The notes: generated by a model from the sequence alone, not told the origin. Positions 8,896 through 18,163 are shown, counted from the first letter of the stretch. The stretch is DNA of 64,000 bases from Pseudoalteromonas sp. 0303 (GCF_013349995.1 NZ_JABVXF010000001.1:1-64000), one strand, 5' to 3'. Made by a program: numbers and translations.

Positions 8896-11577
8896 ATGCG
8901 GTTAAAGCTGTATTTAAGTACTCTGCTGTTTTTATTGCTATTGAGTGTTTCGGCTAATGCACAACAGACGTTTGTCTACACTGATGCTGTGGCTGATCAA
9001 AACCTTCATGATGTTGGTGAAGTGTTTACGGCAAACGATAATATGTTTCCGCAATCGGTGGCTGCGATTGATGCTTGGCGAGCAAGCAAAAAACCGCAAT
9101 CTCGAATAAGCTCGGTTGGCGGTAGTTATTGGTTAATTGTTGAAATTGAAAATCTAAGTGATATCGAAGATTTAGTGCTTTATCCGTATAACACCTTGGT
9201 ATCGAAAATAGAAAGCCGCATTTACGATATTACTGATCCAACTGCCCCAATACAGCACTTTGTAACCGGTGGGGTCGAGCCGAATCAATTTGCTTTTCAC
9301 TATGGTAATCGCTTATCTCTTGAAAAAGGTAAGCACTATACGCTTATCACTTATTTTGAGAGTGACTACTTTTATACTCCCGCAAAGCTGGTATTGACGC
9401 CTTATCAAGATTATTTTCAAAACATAACCATTGAAAATATGATCATGATGCTTTGCTTTGGGGTGGGTATTGCACTTGGTTTATATAACTTATTGATTTA
9501 CTTGGTTTCTCGTGATGTCACACACCTTTACTACGCGCTATTTACTGCATCCTGGGTGTTTGCTTGGAGCCATTTTTTCCATATTTCTGATCAGCTGTTT
9601 GGTTACTATAATCCTCATCTTCATTGGCTCGGCTTTGCGCTCACACCCTTAACCAATATTCTGTTTTACAACAACTTACTCAAACTTAAAGAGACATTTC
9701 CCAAACTGGCGCAATTATCCCTGACGGTGGGTGTAATCGCTACTCTGGGTATTCCGTTTTGTATTTTATGGCCAAGCTTTGGTTTTTATTGGTCAACGTT
9801 AGTAACGGGTGTTGCTTTATGTTTAGGCTTATACATAGGTGTACGCTGTATGCTCATTGGCTTTAAGCCAGCACGCTATTTTGTGCTTGCTTACATTGCC
9901 ATGATGCTACCGAATATGGTCGGAAATTTAACTAATTTAGGCTTGCTGCCTGCTACCTCCATTAATTTATATTTATTGGGTTTGATAGGCACAGCGATGG
10001 ATGCCATGTTACTGGCGTTTGCTGTTGCTGATAAGTTTAGGCTGCTTCACGATGACAACGTAGAGCTCAATAAAAATCTAGAAGAAAAAGTCCATTTAAG
10101 AACCTTGGAGCTTGAAGAACTCGCCTCTGAGCTTCGCGATGCGAATGAAGCTAAAAGCCGTTTCTTAGCGAATATCAGTCATGAGATTCGCACCCCAATG
10201 ACATCAATTATTGGCTATGCAGATGGCATTATGCTCGGGGACATTAAGCCTCATGAGCGCAACCATGGGATTGGCGTTATATTGCAAAATAGCCGCCATG
10301 TTCTTGGCTTAATAAACGATATACTCGATATGTCGAAGATTGAAGCCAACAAGCTAGAAATAGATTTAGTCGAAACAGACTTGTTTGCCACGATTGCCAA
10401 TATTGAGTCACTTATTGGCAAGCAAATCCGTGATAAGGGCTTAAAGTTCAGTGTTGATTATCAGTTCCCGTTGCCAGACTACCTAATTACCGATCCGAGT
10501 CGTTTAAGGCAGATCTTATTAAACTTAACAACCAACGCCCTTAAGTTTACTCAAGTGGGGCGTATAACTTTAACGGTGAGCTGTCATAACGATAAGTTGT
10601 CGATAAGCGTAAAAGACACCGGTATTGGCATGACAGACAAAGAGCAGCAAGCCTTGTTTAGTGCCTTTTATCAAGCGGATTCAAGTATTTCTAGGCAATA
10701 TGGTGGCACGGGTCTTGGCCTTAATATTTCAAAGAGCCTCGCCAAAAAATTGGATGGGGATATTAGCGTTAAAAGTAATGTCGGCTCTGGCAGTGAGTTT
10801 ATTTTCACCATGTCGATTTATACTACAGATAATACACGCTGGCTTAATGATATGAGCGAAGTGAAGCTCGTTGAAACCTCACCGTTTAGTAAGCTTGATG
10901 CACCAGAGAACTTAAAGGGCAGAGTATTACTTGCCGAAGACCACCCAGACAACCGACGTTTAATTGCGCGAATATTAGAGCGTATGGGGCTGACAGTGAC
11001 CACCGTTGAAAATGGTAAAGACGCAGTGCAAGCAACCCTCGAAGACAGCTTTGACCTTATTCTACTCGATATTCAAATGCCGATTATGGACGGTCAAGAG
11101 GCATTGAAAATGATGCAAGCAACGGGAGTAAGCGCGCCTATCATTGCACTGACAGCGAATACCATGAAGCATGAAATTGCCCGTTATATGAAGCAAGGCT
11201 TCAATGATTTAATCGCCAAACCAATTGATAGAAACGCGTTTAGCCATAAAATTGCCAGTTACTTAGATTGCGATGAGTTAGCCGATATCAAATTACCTGA
11301 AAAAGAGTTTCAGGCGCTTAAAGATGACTACATAAAAGGTCTTGAAGAACAGTATCGAGAAATGCGCGACCAATACAAAAAGATGGATATTGATGGCTTA
11401 AGCAGAAATGTTCATATGCTTAAAGGTGCTGCGAACATGTTCGAATGTGAAACGCTTTATGTTAAAGCGGTTGCCGTTGATGCTGCGCTTAAAAAAGATA
11501 CCGTCACGCTCGATACGCAGCTTATTGCCTCCTTATTTTGTGCCATGCAAGACGAGATAACCAAGGTAACGCATTGA
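8896..11577 (+). CDS. Hybrid sensor histidine kinase: 7TMR-DISM sensor, HK, receiver, Hpt
   Basis: An 893-residue membrane kinase. Signal sequence 'MRLKLYLSTLLFLLLLSVSANA', then a periplasmic 7TMR-DISMED2-like beta domain (about 30-170), seven membrane helices (about 180-390), a short coiled coil, and a HisKA domain with phospho-acceptor H429 in 'NISHEIRTPM'. The ATPase domain shows 'NLTTNALKFT', 'DTGIGM' and 'GGTGLGLNIS'. The receiver has D725 in 'LLDIQMPIMDG' and the C-terminal Hpt domain has H840 in 'HMLKGAA'. It is thus a complete phosphorelay that must pass phosphate to a separate regulator, and none is encoded alongside. DISMED2 domains are thought to bind carbohydrates, which would fit sensing of the receptor's cargo. 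Confidence 0.9.
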   Translation: MRLKLYLSTLLFLLLLSVSANAQQTFVYTDAVADQNLHDVGEVFTANDNMFPQSVAAIDAWRASKKPQSRISSVGGSYWLIVEIENLSDIEDLVLYPYNTLVSKIESRIYDITDPTAPIQHFVTGGVEPNQFAFHYGNRLSLEKGKHYTLITYFESDYFYTPAKLVLTPYQDYFQNITIENMIMMLCFGVGIALGLYNLLIYLVSRDVTHLYYALFTASWVFAWSHFFHISDQLFGYYNPHLHWLGFALTPLTNILFYNNLLKLKETFPKLAQLSLTVGVIATLGIPFCILWPSFGFYWSTLVTGVALCLGLYIGVRCMLIGFKPARYFVLAYIAMMLPNMVGNLTNLGLLPATSINLYLLGLIGTAMDAMLLAFAVADKFRLLHDDNVELNKNLEEKVHLRTLELEELASELRDANEAKSRFLANISHEIRTPMTSIIGYADGIMLGDIKPHERNHGIGVILQNSRHVLGLINDILDMSKIEANKLEIDLVETDLFATIANIESLIGKQIRDKGLKFSVDYQFPLPDYLITDPSRLRQILLNLTTNALKFTQVGRITLTVSCHNDKLSISVKDTGIGMTDKEQQALFSAFYQADSSISRQYGGTGLGLNISKSLAKKLDGDISVKSNVGSGSEFIFTMSIYTTDNTRWLNDMSEVKLVETSPFSKLDAPENLKGRVLLAEDHPDNRRLIARILERMGLTVTTVENGKDAVQATLEDSFDLILLDIQMPIMDGQEALKMMQATGVSAPIIALTANTMKHEIARYMKQGFNDLIAKPIDRNAFSHKIASYLDCDELADIKLPEKEFQALKDDYIKGLEEQYREMRDQYKKMDIDGLSRNVHMLKGAANMFECETLYVKAVAVDAALKKDTVTLDTQLIASLFCAMQDEITKVTH

Positions 11578-11669
11578 TTGCTTGAATAGCGGCTATTTCT
11601 TTGTAAGCACAGACAAATTAGCTATTTCTTGATATTAATATTATTAAAACACCTTGCTGGGAAGGCATG

Positions 11670-12944
11670 ATGCAGTATCAACATATTTCAGTACCCTCGA
11701 ATGGCGCGCAAATTACTATCGATAGTAAGGGGCAATGGCATATTCCTGATAACCCGGTTATTGCTTACATTGAAGGCGATGGTGTTGGTCAAGATATCAG
11801 CCCGGTGATGCGTGATATTGTTGATGCTGCAGTGAATCATGCTTATCAAGGCGATAAACAAATACATTGGATGGAAGTGTTCAATGGCGAAAAAGCAGCA
11901 GCGCTTTACGATGGCGACTGGTTCCCGCAAGAAACTCTGCATGCCGTTAGGCAGTATAAAATTGCCATAAAAGGGCCGCTAACAACCCCCCTTGGCGGTG
12001 GTTTTCGCTCTTTAAATGTGGCTCTTCGTCATGAGATGGATTTATTCGTTAACATGCGGCCCATTCGCAGTTATCCGCATTTACCATCCCCCTTAAAAGA
12101 GCCTGAAAAAACCCAAATCACAGTAATACGCGACAGCTCAGAAGACGTTTACTCAGGCATTGAGTGGCAGGCTGGCAGTATCGATAACGAGCGTATGCTT
12201 GATTTTCTGTGCCAAGAAATGGGTGTCACCCGACTTCGCTTTGATAACCAATGCGGTATTGGCATTAAAAATAGCTCGAAAGAGGCGGCAGAGCGACTGA
12301 TGCGTTACGCCCTTAACTTTGCCCTTAAAGAGCACAGTGAATCACTGACTGTGGTGCACAAAGGCAATGTACTTAAATTTACCGATGGCGCCTTTAAACG
12401 TTGGGCATTTGCCCTTGCTGAGCAAGAGTTTAACGCTGTAGCGCATGAAAATGGTCGTTGGTTAGTGATCAAACGTGACGAGCAAGATGATTTAATTATC
12501 AAAGAAGTCATTGCCGATAACATGCTACAACAAGCGCTGCTCACCCCAGAGCAATTTGATGTGGTGGTAACAACCAATCAAAACGGCGATTACTTAGCTG
12601 ATATGCTAACCGCACAAGTCGGTGGGGTAGGTATTATGCCTGCGGCAAACTTAAATAATGAAGTGGCCTTTTTTGAACCGACTCATGGCACATTTAATCG
12701 CATAGCCGGGGAAGACAGTGCAAATCCAACAAGCAGTATTTTAAGTGCGGTTATGATGCTACGTTTTATGGGCTGGCACGAAGCGGCGAATAAAATAGAA
12801 AAAGCCCTAGAGCAGACGCTTAGCGCAAATGAAATGACGTTTGATTTGGCTAACCTAGTAGCCGATGCGACGATGCTTAGTTGCAGTGATTTTGCAACAA
12901 GCATCATCGCGCGAATAAGTAACTCAAATAATGAACCATATTAA
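11670..12944 (+). CDS. icd: Isocitrate dehydrogenase, divergent paralogue of the E. coli Icd type
   Basis: A 424-residue enzyme converting isocitrate to 2-oxoglutarate and CO2. It aligns along its length with E. coli Icd: 'YIEGDGVGQD', 'IKGPLTTPLGGGFRSLNVALR' (phosphorylatable Ser conserved), 'SSEDVYSGIEW', 'VVHKGNVLKFTDGAF', 'NQNGDYLADML'. Counting from the ATG at 11667, residues equivalent to E. coli cofactor determinants K344, Y345, V351, Y391, R395 are R345, I346, A352, F392, N396. The NADP-binding set is therefore lost and two positions (Ile, Ala) match NAD enzymes. ATG 11670 has the better ribosome-site spacing (GGGAAGG). Proximity to aceK suggests control by phosphorylation. Cofactor use is inferred, and a standard icd probably exists elsewhere. 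Confidence 0.85.
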   Translation: MQYQHISVPSNGAQITIDSKGQWHIPDNPVIAYIEGDGVGQDISPVMRDIVDAAVNHAYQGDKQIHWMEVFNGEKAAALYDGDWFPQETLHAVRQYKIAIKGPLTTPLGGGFRSLNVALRHEMDLFVNMRPIRSYPHLPSPLKEPEKTQITVIRDSSEDVYSGIEWQAGSIDNERMLDFLCQEMGVTRLRFDNQCGIGIKNSSKEAAERLMRYALNFALKEHSESLTVVHKGNVLKFTDGAFKRWAFALAEQEFNAVAHENGRWLVIKRDEQDDLIIKEVIADNMLQQALLTPEQFDVVVTTNQNGDYLADMLTAQVGGVGIMPAANLNNEVAFFEPTHGTFNRIAGEDSANPTSSILSAVMMLRFMGWHEAANKIEKALEQTLSANEMTFDLANLVADATMLSCSDFATSIIARISNSNNEPY

Positions 12945-13384
12945 GCGGCATTGGCGCTTTTAACTGCGTAGACACATGGTTTACCTGTTAACTGTGCTGC
13001 ACGTTGGTAAATGTGTTCTGCACCAGGTTCGTTGCTTGTCATGCCTGTTAATGTATCCATTAACGCAACCACTAAAATAGCTGGTACTTGGCAGCAGTAT
13101 TCATCTAACACTGCAGTTGTTGTTTGTGCATCAACATGACAATGCGGGTGAGTACGTACTGTGCTATATGCTTTTAACAGTGTCTCTGCTTGTAGAACAT
13201 CATCATCTTGATGTTTGGTTTTACGGCATTGGCAACCAAACTCATCAACCATTGTTGCCAGTGTTTGGTAAATTTCTTCGCAAGCTAAATCGCTTTTTTT
13301 ACAAAGCTGCTGCTCGATGAATGAGTGTAATTGACCATTGATGTAAAGGCCGTCCTGTTGAGTGAATTGCGCTGAAGTTTCCAT
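12941..13384 (-). CDS. Unknown Cys-rich small protein
   Basis: A 147-residue soluble protein not assigned to a family. It carries several cysteines and histidines in close groups: 'LCKKSDLAC', 'GCQC', 'HPHCHV', 'YCCQV' and 'GKPC', suggestive of metal or Fe-S binding. It has no signal peptide. The start at ATG 13384 has a weak GAGA box; ATG 13390 is possible. Its stop overlaps the stop of the isocitrate dehydrogenase gene by 4 bases on the opposite strand. The LysR regulator lies 111 bases upstream on the same strand, so the two could be linked. Its position between icd and aceK suggests a role near the isocitrate branch point, but that is only context. Confidence 0.5.
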   Translation of the reverse strand: METSAQFTQQDGLYINGQLHSFIEQQLCKKSDLACEEIYQTLATMVDEFGCQCRKTKHQDDDVLQAETLLKAYSTVRTHPHCHVDAQTTTAVLDEYCCQVPAILVVALMDTLTGMTSNEPGAEHIYQRAAQLTGKPCVYAVKSANAA

Positions 13385-13495
13385 AATCATTTTCTCTTTG
13401 TTTATGTGCTTAACTTCACTCTAGCCCTTCACTCATTATTAATGAAATTGTTGTTTTCAATAACTGATATTGATTTTATCAATATTATACTGTTT

Positions 13496-14443
13496 TTAGC
13501 GATCAGCCACGGTACTGGCAAAGGCAAGTAGCTCTCTACGCAGCCACTGGTGTGGGTTTGCGTGATGTAGCAAAGGGCTCCATAACATTTTTACTTCAAT
13601 AGGGACTATTTGAAATGGCACTGGACTTATTACCAAATCAGTGTGTTTTGCGAGTAACATGGCTTGGCGACGGGGTAATGTGGCAATGAGTTGAGGTGAT
13701 TGGCAAAGTAGGCTCGCCACCATGTAATGGCGGGTGAATACGCGAATATTGCGGGTTTGTTCTAGTTGCCATAATGCCTCATCGACCCAGCCGAGTTTTT
13801 GGCTGCCTGATTTATTTGTTACTGCCGCTTCTACGCCCCAACCAGCCCGATTCACCCAAATGTGTTCTTGAGCAAGGTAGCCTTCAAGGTTTTGCTGTTG
13901 TAAGTAAGAGTTGTCTGGGTGTGTTAAGCAGCAGTAATTGTCGCGCCACACACTTGCCTGGTGGAATGAGCGGGGCAGGCCGTTAAAGCGATTAATGGCA
14001 AGGTCGATGGTGCCTTTTTCCATATCTTGAAGGTTAACATCGCTTGGGCTCAAAATATCAAAGTTAAGCCCCGGATTCTTTGCAAGCTGCTGGGTGATAA
14101 ACGGCGCAATAAGGGTTGATTCAAGGTAGTCGTTTGCCATGATCCGAAACGTAATATTCGCTGTGCTCGGGTCGAATACCTCACTTGGCTGAGTAATTTC
14201 CTCAGCCATTTTTAACAGTGATTCTATTTCAGGTTTAAGGCTGAGCGCTTTTGCCGTTGGCGTCATTGTGCCAGCGGCTCTCACTAATAATGGATCATCA
14301 AATAAATCACGTAAACGCTTAAGGGCGTTACTCATTGCAGGTTGAGTCAAAGCCAGTTTATTGGCGGCTTTAGACACACTTTGTTCATCAATGAGGACAT
14401 TTAAATACACCAATAGGTTGAGGTCGACGTGTCTAATATTCAT
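13496..14443 (-). CDS. LysR family transcriptional regulator
   Basis: A 315-residue regulator. The N-terminal winged helix is textbook: 'DLNLLVYLNVLIDEQSVSKAANKLALTQPAMSNALKRLRDLFDDPLLVR', written here by its ends only: DLNLL...DDPLLVR at residues 7-55. A substrate-binding-like effector domain follows (about 90-300). It is of the NodD/LeuO-like subgroup ('TQPAMSNAL'). It is divergent from aceK with 105 bases between the starts, the usual arrangement for a LysR protein controlling its neighbour and itself. The effector is unknown. Confidence 0.9.
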   Translation of the reverse strand: MNIRHVDLNLLVYLNVLIDEQSVSKAANKLALTQPAMSNALKRLRDLFDDPLLVRAAGTMTPTAKALSLKPEIESLLKMAEEITQPSEVFDPSTANITFRIMANDYLESTLIAPFITQQLAKNPGLNFDILSPSDVNLQDMEKGTIDLAINRFNGLPRSFHQASVWRDNYCCLTHPDNSYLQQQNLEGYLAQEHIWVNRAGWGVEAAVTNKSGSQKLGWVDEALWQLEQTRNIRVFTRHYMVASLLCQSPQLIATLPRRQAMLLAKHTDLVISPVPFQIVPIEVKMLWSPLLHHANPHQWLRRELLAFASTVADR

Positions 14444-14548
14444 TTGATCAATCTTATTTATTATCTTTATTAATTACCTAAATTAAAGCGCGCTTGCTAT
14501 TGTGTGTAAACAAGGCGACTAAAATAATCAGCATAAGCGATAAAAATA

Positions 14549-16378
14549 ATGCCACAGCAGAGTTCATATTTGGCTGTTAAATCACACAGCGAACAGTTAA
14601 ATCAGGTCGTAGCGACTAAGCTTGCCCGTGCGGTGTATGCTGGCTTTGAGGCTATGTTTGCAGAGTTTTTAAATATTACCCTCGGTGCACAAAGTCGTTT
14701 TGAACAGCGCCAGTGGCATCAAGTTCAAGGGGCTATGAAATCGCGATTGCAAGTTTACGAAGGGCAAGTAAAAAAGGTAAGCCAAGCGGTAAAAATTATT
14801 GCTTATAGTGAAGTAGACGACCCTGCACTTTGGTTATTAGCCAAACAAATATACGCAGAAATGGTGCAAAGCCATGAAAACCAGCCTATTGCTCATACCT
14901 TTTTTAACTCAACCTTCGGTGCAATTTGGGACTCACGAAAAATCCGCAATGTGCACTTGTTTGTACTAAAAGCACGATATCAACTGGGGCCAAGACCCTT
15001 TGATTCATTGGTTAGCCGCATTTCCCTGCAAAATGGCTTTGAAAGTGCGATTAGTAGCTTGATCAAGCGCCATGTATTTCGGTCACAATACGCTGATTTT
15101 ACTGATGATGTTGCCATGTTACAGCGTACCTTGATTGCTGGAGCGAAACAACAATGCCCACAAGTTTATGAGCTGCTTGCTCTCAACGATGGCTATATTG
15201 AATACGCTAATTCATTGTTTTTCAGAAATAAAGCCTGCTACATCATAGGCCGCTGTATTGCTAAAAATGGCGATAACATGCCATTTGCGATTGCGCTATT
15301 AAACAGTGAAAAAGGTCTTCACATTGATGCCGTGATGATGGGAGCTGATCAACTCAGCTTGTTGTTTGGCTTTGCGCGTACTTATTTTATGGTCGACACT
15401 GACCAACCCGCCCGATACGTTGATTACCTCAGTGTTTTAATGCCCCATAAGCAACGTTTTGAGCTGTTTAATGCCATAGGCTTTATCAAACACGCGAAAA
15501 CCGAGTTTTATCGTTACAAAGTTGATACCACCCGTAATAGCCCCGTTGACGATAAATACACACTTGCGCCGGGTACGCCGGGCATGGTGATGCTGGTATT
15601 TACCACCCCAGGCTCAGATTATGTGTACAAGGTAATAAAAGATAAATTTAGTGCACCAAAAACAGCCACCAAACAACAAGTAATGGCCAAGTACGACTTT
15701 GTTAAACAAGCCGACCGAGTAGGACGGCTAGTTGATACACACGAATTTCGTTATTTAGCGTTTGATTTAAGCCGATTTAGTGATGAGCTCATACAAACAA
15801 TGCAGCAGCAAATTGGCGATAGCTTAGTGATCTCGGGTAATGCACTTATTTTGCGCCATGTTTATGTAGAGCGCAAAATGACGCCGCTTAATTTGTATAT
15901 CAACGACTGTGATAAGCGAAAACTGCAGCTAGTAATGGTTGATTACGGTAAAGCGATAAAAGAGCTTGCGGGGGCTAATATTTTCCCCGGTGATATGCTG
16001 ATGAAAAACTTTGGTGTAACCCGTTGGGGAAGAGTAGTGTTCTACGACTATGATGAAATTTGCCCGATGACAGAGTGTCAATTTAGAGAACTGCCAAAAA
16101 CCGATGACTCATTAGATGAGCTAAGCAGCGAAAGCTACTTTGATATTGCCGAAAACGACGTATTTCCGAGCCAGTTTAAAGTATTTTTTAGAGCTAATAA
16201 GCGAGCGTTTGATTACTTCAATGCTGCACATCAAGATATTTTCACCGCCACAATGTGGCAGCAATTACAGACAGCCATAAACGATGGGCAATTGCTTGAT
16301 GTTTATCCTTATAAGCAGTCTTGGCGCTTTTCGTCGATGAGAGCTCAAATGAAAAAATCTCAACCTATAACTGTTTAA
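14549..16378 (+). CDS. aceK: Isocitrate dehydrogenase kinase/phosphatase
   Basis: A 609-residue bifunctional enzyme that phosphorylates Icd on the active-site Ser to divert isocitrate to the glyoxylate shunt, and reverses this. Family features include 'FFNSTFGAIWDSRKI' in the N-terminal regulatory half, the ATP-binding loop 'PGTPGMVMLVFTTPGSDYVYKVIKD' region (residues about 345-370), 'LRHVYVERKMTPLNLY' and the acidic catalytic segment 'GDMLMKNFGVTRWGRVVFYDYDEI' near residue 490-515. Length is normal (E. coli 578). It is not next to aceB-aceA in this window, unlike in enterics, but lies near a divergent isocitrate dehydrogenase and divergent from a LysR gene. Confidence 0.95.
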   Translation: MPQQSSYLAVKSHSEQLNQVVATKLARAVYAGFEAMFAEFLNITLGAQSRFEQRQWHQVQGAMKSRLQVYEGQVKKVSQAVKIIAYSEVDDPALWLLAKQIYAEMVQSHENQPIAHTFFNSTFGAIWDSRKIRNVHLFVLKARYQLGPRPFDSLVSRISLQNGFESAISSLIKRHVFRSQYADFTDDVAMLQRTLIAGAKQQCPQVYELLALNDGYIEYANSLFFRNKACYIIGRCIAKNGDNMPFAIALLNSEKGLHIDAVMMGADQLSLLFGFARTYFMVDTDQPARYVDYLSVLMPHKQRFELFNAIGFIKHAKTEFYRYKVDTTRNSPVDDKYTLAPGTPGMVMLVFTTPGSDYVYKVIKDKFSAPKTATKQQVMAKYDFVKQADRVGRLVDTHEFRYLAFDLSRFSDELIQTMQQQIGDSLVISGNALILRHVYVERKMTPLNLYINDCDKRKLQLVMVDYGKAIKELAGANIFPGDMLMKNFGVTRWGRVVFYDYDEICPMTECQFRELPKTDDSLDELSSESYFDIAENDVFPSQFKVFFRANKRAFDYFNAAHQDIFTATMWQQLQTAINDGQLLDVYPYKQSWRFSSMRAQMKKSQPITV

Positions 16379-16429
16379 TAGGAACATAGTGTTAGCGTAT
16401 GCTATTTAAAAATTGCTAAGGAACGCACT

Positions 16430-16822
16430 ATGAAAAACACACTGTTATTATCGAGTTTATTTATTTCGTCTATGGTAAGCGCCAATCCGTTATTAGGTAG
16501 CTGGCAATTTGTTGAAGGCAAATATGCAACCAATGACGGCTATGTGACGGCAAAAGCGCCAGAAATAACCTCTGTTAAACTGATTACACCCAGTCATTTT
16601 AGCTATATCACTCAAAAGCAAGGCAACTTTCATTATGCTGGTGGCGGCAAATATGTTTTGCAAGACCAGCAATTTATCGAAACTTTTTCCTATGGTAATG
16701 TACCTTCACTACTTGGTAAGACCATGGCATTTGATTACAAAATTGAAGGTGATTTATGGCACCACACCTTGTATGAAAATGGCAAATTAGTCGAAGCTGA
16801 GATCTGGCAACGAATTAAATAG
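16430..16822 (+). CDS. Small secreted lipocalin-like hypothetical protein
   Basis: A 130-residue protein with a short signal peptide ('MKNTLLLSSLFISSMVSA-NP') and then 'LLGSWQFVEGKY', the G-x-W opening seen in lipocalin-like DUFs. The remainder is all-beta in character, with a closing 'YENGKLVEAEIWQRI' strand pair. It would be periplasmic. AAGGAACG lies before the start. The quinone oxidoreductase gene begins 8 bases after its stop, so the two are probably in one operon. The exact function is unknown. Confidence 0.6.
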   Translation: MKNTLLLSSLFISSMVSANPLLGSWQFVEGKYATNDGYVTAKAPEITSVKLITPSHFSYITQKQGNFHYAGGGKYVLQDQQFIETFSYGNVPSLLGKTMAFDYKIEGDLWHHTLYENGKLVEAEIWQRIK

Positions 16823-16830
16823 AAGGTGAT

Positions 16831-17793
16831 ATGCGTTATATTAAGCACGAAGACTCACAGTTACACTTTGCGCAAACAGATAAACCAGCCCTAAAAGATA
16901 ACGAAGTTCTTATTGCTGTTGCAGCAATCGGCGTTAATCGGGCAGATTGTTTACAGCGACAGGGCAAATATCCAGCACCCAAAGGTGACAGTGAAATATT
17001 AGGTTTAGAATGCGCCGGCACCATTGTTGAGAAAGGTAGTGCAGTATCCGGTGACTGGCTTAATAAACGCGTTTTTGCCTTGTGTGCGGGCGGTGCTTAC
17101 AGCGAGTATGTTGCCGTTGATGCTGCGCAAGTGATGCCGTTACCAGATGAAATGACAATGGCAGAGGGCGCTGCTATCAGTGAAGTATACTTAACGGCTT
17201 TCTCTGCCTTATTTCAATTTGGTCAGCTCAAAGCAGGGCAGACGGCGCTTATTCATGCGGGAGCCAGTGGTGTAGGTGGGGCGACAATTCAAATGGCAAA
17301 ACGCGCGGGTGCCCAAGTGGTGATCACTGCAGGCAGCGATGAAAAGTGCGAACATGCCAAGCAGCTTGGCGCAGACCACACCATTAATTATAAAACCGCT
17401 GATTTTGTAGAATACTTCAAAGCCAATAATTTACAGGCTAACACCATTGTTGATCCTGTCTCAGGAAGCTATTTAAATAAAAATGCTGCCGTTGCAGCAA
17501 TGGATTGCCAAATTGTGATGTTAGCCTTTTTAGATGCGCGCTTTGCTGAGGTTGACTTTGCAAGGCTGCTTAGCAAACGTATTTCCTTTCATGCATCAAC
17601 CTTGCGTAACCGTTCAATTGAGTTTAAACGTGATTTAAAAGAGCAGTTTATTTCGCGCTTTTATGATGACTTGGCCAACGGGCTGTTCGATTGCAATATC
17701 TATAAAACCTTAAATTGGCAAGAAGCGAATGAGGCTCACCGTATTTTAGATAACAACGAAAACTCGGGAAAAGTGGTGATGTTAGTTGAATAA
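16831..17793 (+). CDS. NAD(P)H:quinone oxidoreductase, zinc-independent MDR family
   Basis: A 320-residue medium-chain dehydrogenase/reductase of the quinone oxidoreductase/PIG3 branch. Visible features: N-terminal 'IGVNRADCLQRQGKYP', the cofactor loop 'IHAGASGVGGATIQMAKRAGAQVVIT' (residues about 143-167, A-x-G-V-G), 'KCEHAKQLGADHTINY', and 'IYKTLNWQEANEAHRILDNNENSGKVVML' near the C-terminus. The zinc-binding Cys cluster of alcohol dehydrogenases is missing, as expected. It probably reduces quinones or enals with NADPH. The start has AGAAGGTG six bases upstream. Confidence 0.85.
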   Translation: MRYIKHEDSQLHFAQTDKPALKDNEVLIAVAAIGVNRADCLQRQGKYPAPKGDSEILGLECAGTIVEKGSAVSGDWLNKRVFALCAGGAYSEYVAVDAAQVMPLPDEMTMAEGAAISEVYLTAFSALFQFGQLKAGQTALIHAGASGVGGATIQMAKRAGAQVVITAGSDEKCEHAKQLGADHTINYKTADFVEYFKANNLQANTIVDPVSGSYLNKNAAVAAMDCQIVMLAFLDARFAEVDFARLLSKRISFHASTLRNRSIEFKRDLKEQFISRFYDDLANGLFDCNIYKTLNWQEANEAHRILDNNENSGKVVMLVE

Positions 17794-17846
17794 CATCAAT
17801 TTGCCCATATTATTGGTTTTATTAGTAGTTAAAAGTAAAGGTTAAT

Positions 17847-18107
17847 ATGAACCCTATTATTGCAATGCTCAAAGAGCACAATGTAAGTGACGAAAAAGTG
17901 CGTGAGCTGTTCCAAGCGTTTATGGAAAACCCAATGATGGCAATGGGTCTGGTCCAACAGTTAGGTATCCCACCAGAAAAGCTTCAACAATTGATGGCAT
18001 TAGTGATGACGCAGCCACACCTTATTAAAGAAGCGGCTGAATCAGTGGGTATCAGTGATGATGAAGTTGAGCAAGCCAAAGCGCAGTTCAAAAATCAGCA
18101 GTCATAA
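17847..18107 (+). CDS. Small acidic DUF2999-like protein
   Basis: An 86-residue helical protein: 'MNPIIAMLKEHNVSDEKVRELFQ', then a Met-rich stretch 'ENPMMAMGLVQQLGI', then 'ISDDEVEQAKAQFKNQ'. It resembles the short DUF2999 proteins of Vibrio, Shewanella and Pseudoalteromonas; that name is from memory. There is no signal peptide or membrane helix. It has its own ribosome site (AAAGGTTAAT) 50 bases after the quinone oxidoreductase and a strong terminator after it. Function is unknown. Confidence 0.7.
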   Translation: MNPIIAMLKEHNVSDEKVRELFQAFMENPMMAMGLVQQLGIPPEKLQQLMALVMTQPHLIKEAAESVGISDDEVEQAKAQFKNQQS

Positions 18108-18126
18108 AATTAAATGATACGAATTT

Positions 18127-18158
18127 AAAAAAGGTTAGCTCTTTGGCTAACCTTTTTT
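18127..18158. terminator. Strong bidirectional terminator
   Basis: A 13-bp stem AAAAAAGGTTAGC / GCTAACCTTTTTT with loop TCTTTG separates two converging transcripts and has A- and T-tracts on both sides. Confidence 0.9.
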
Positions 18159-18163
18159 GTTAA

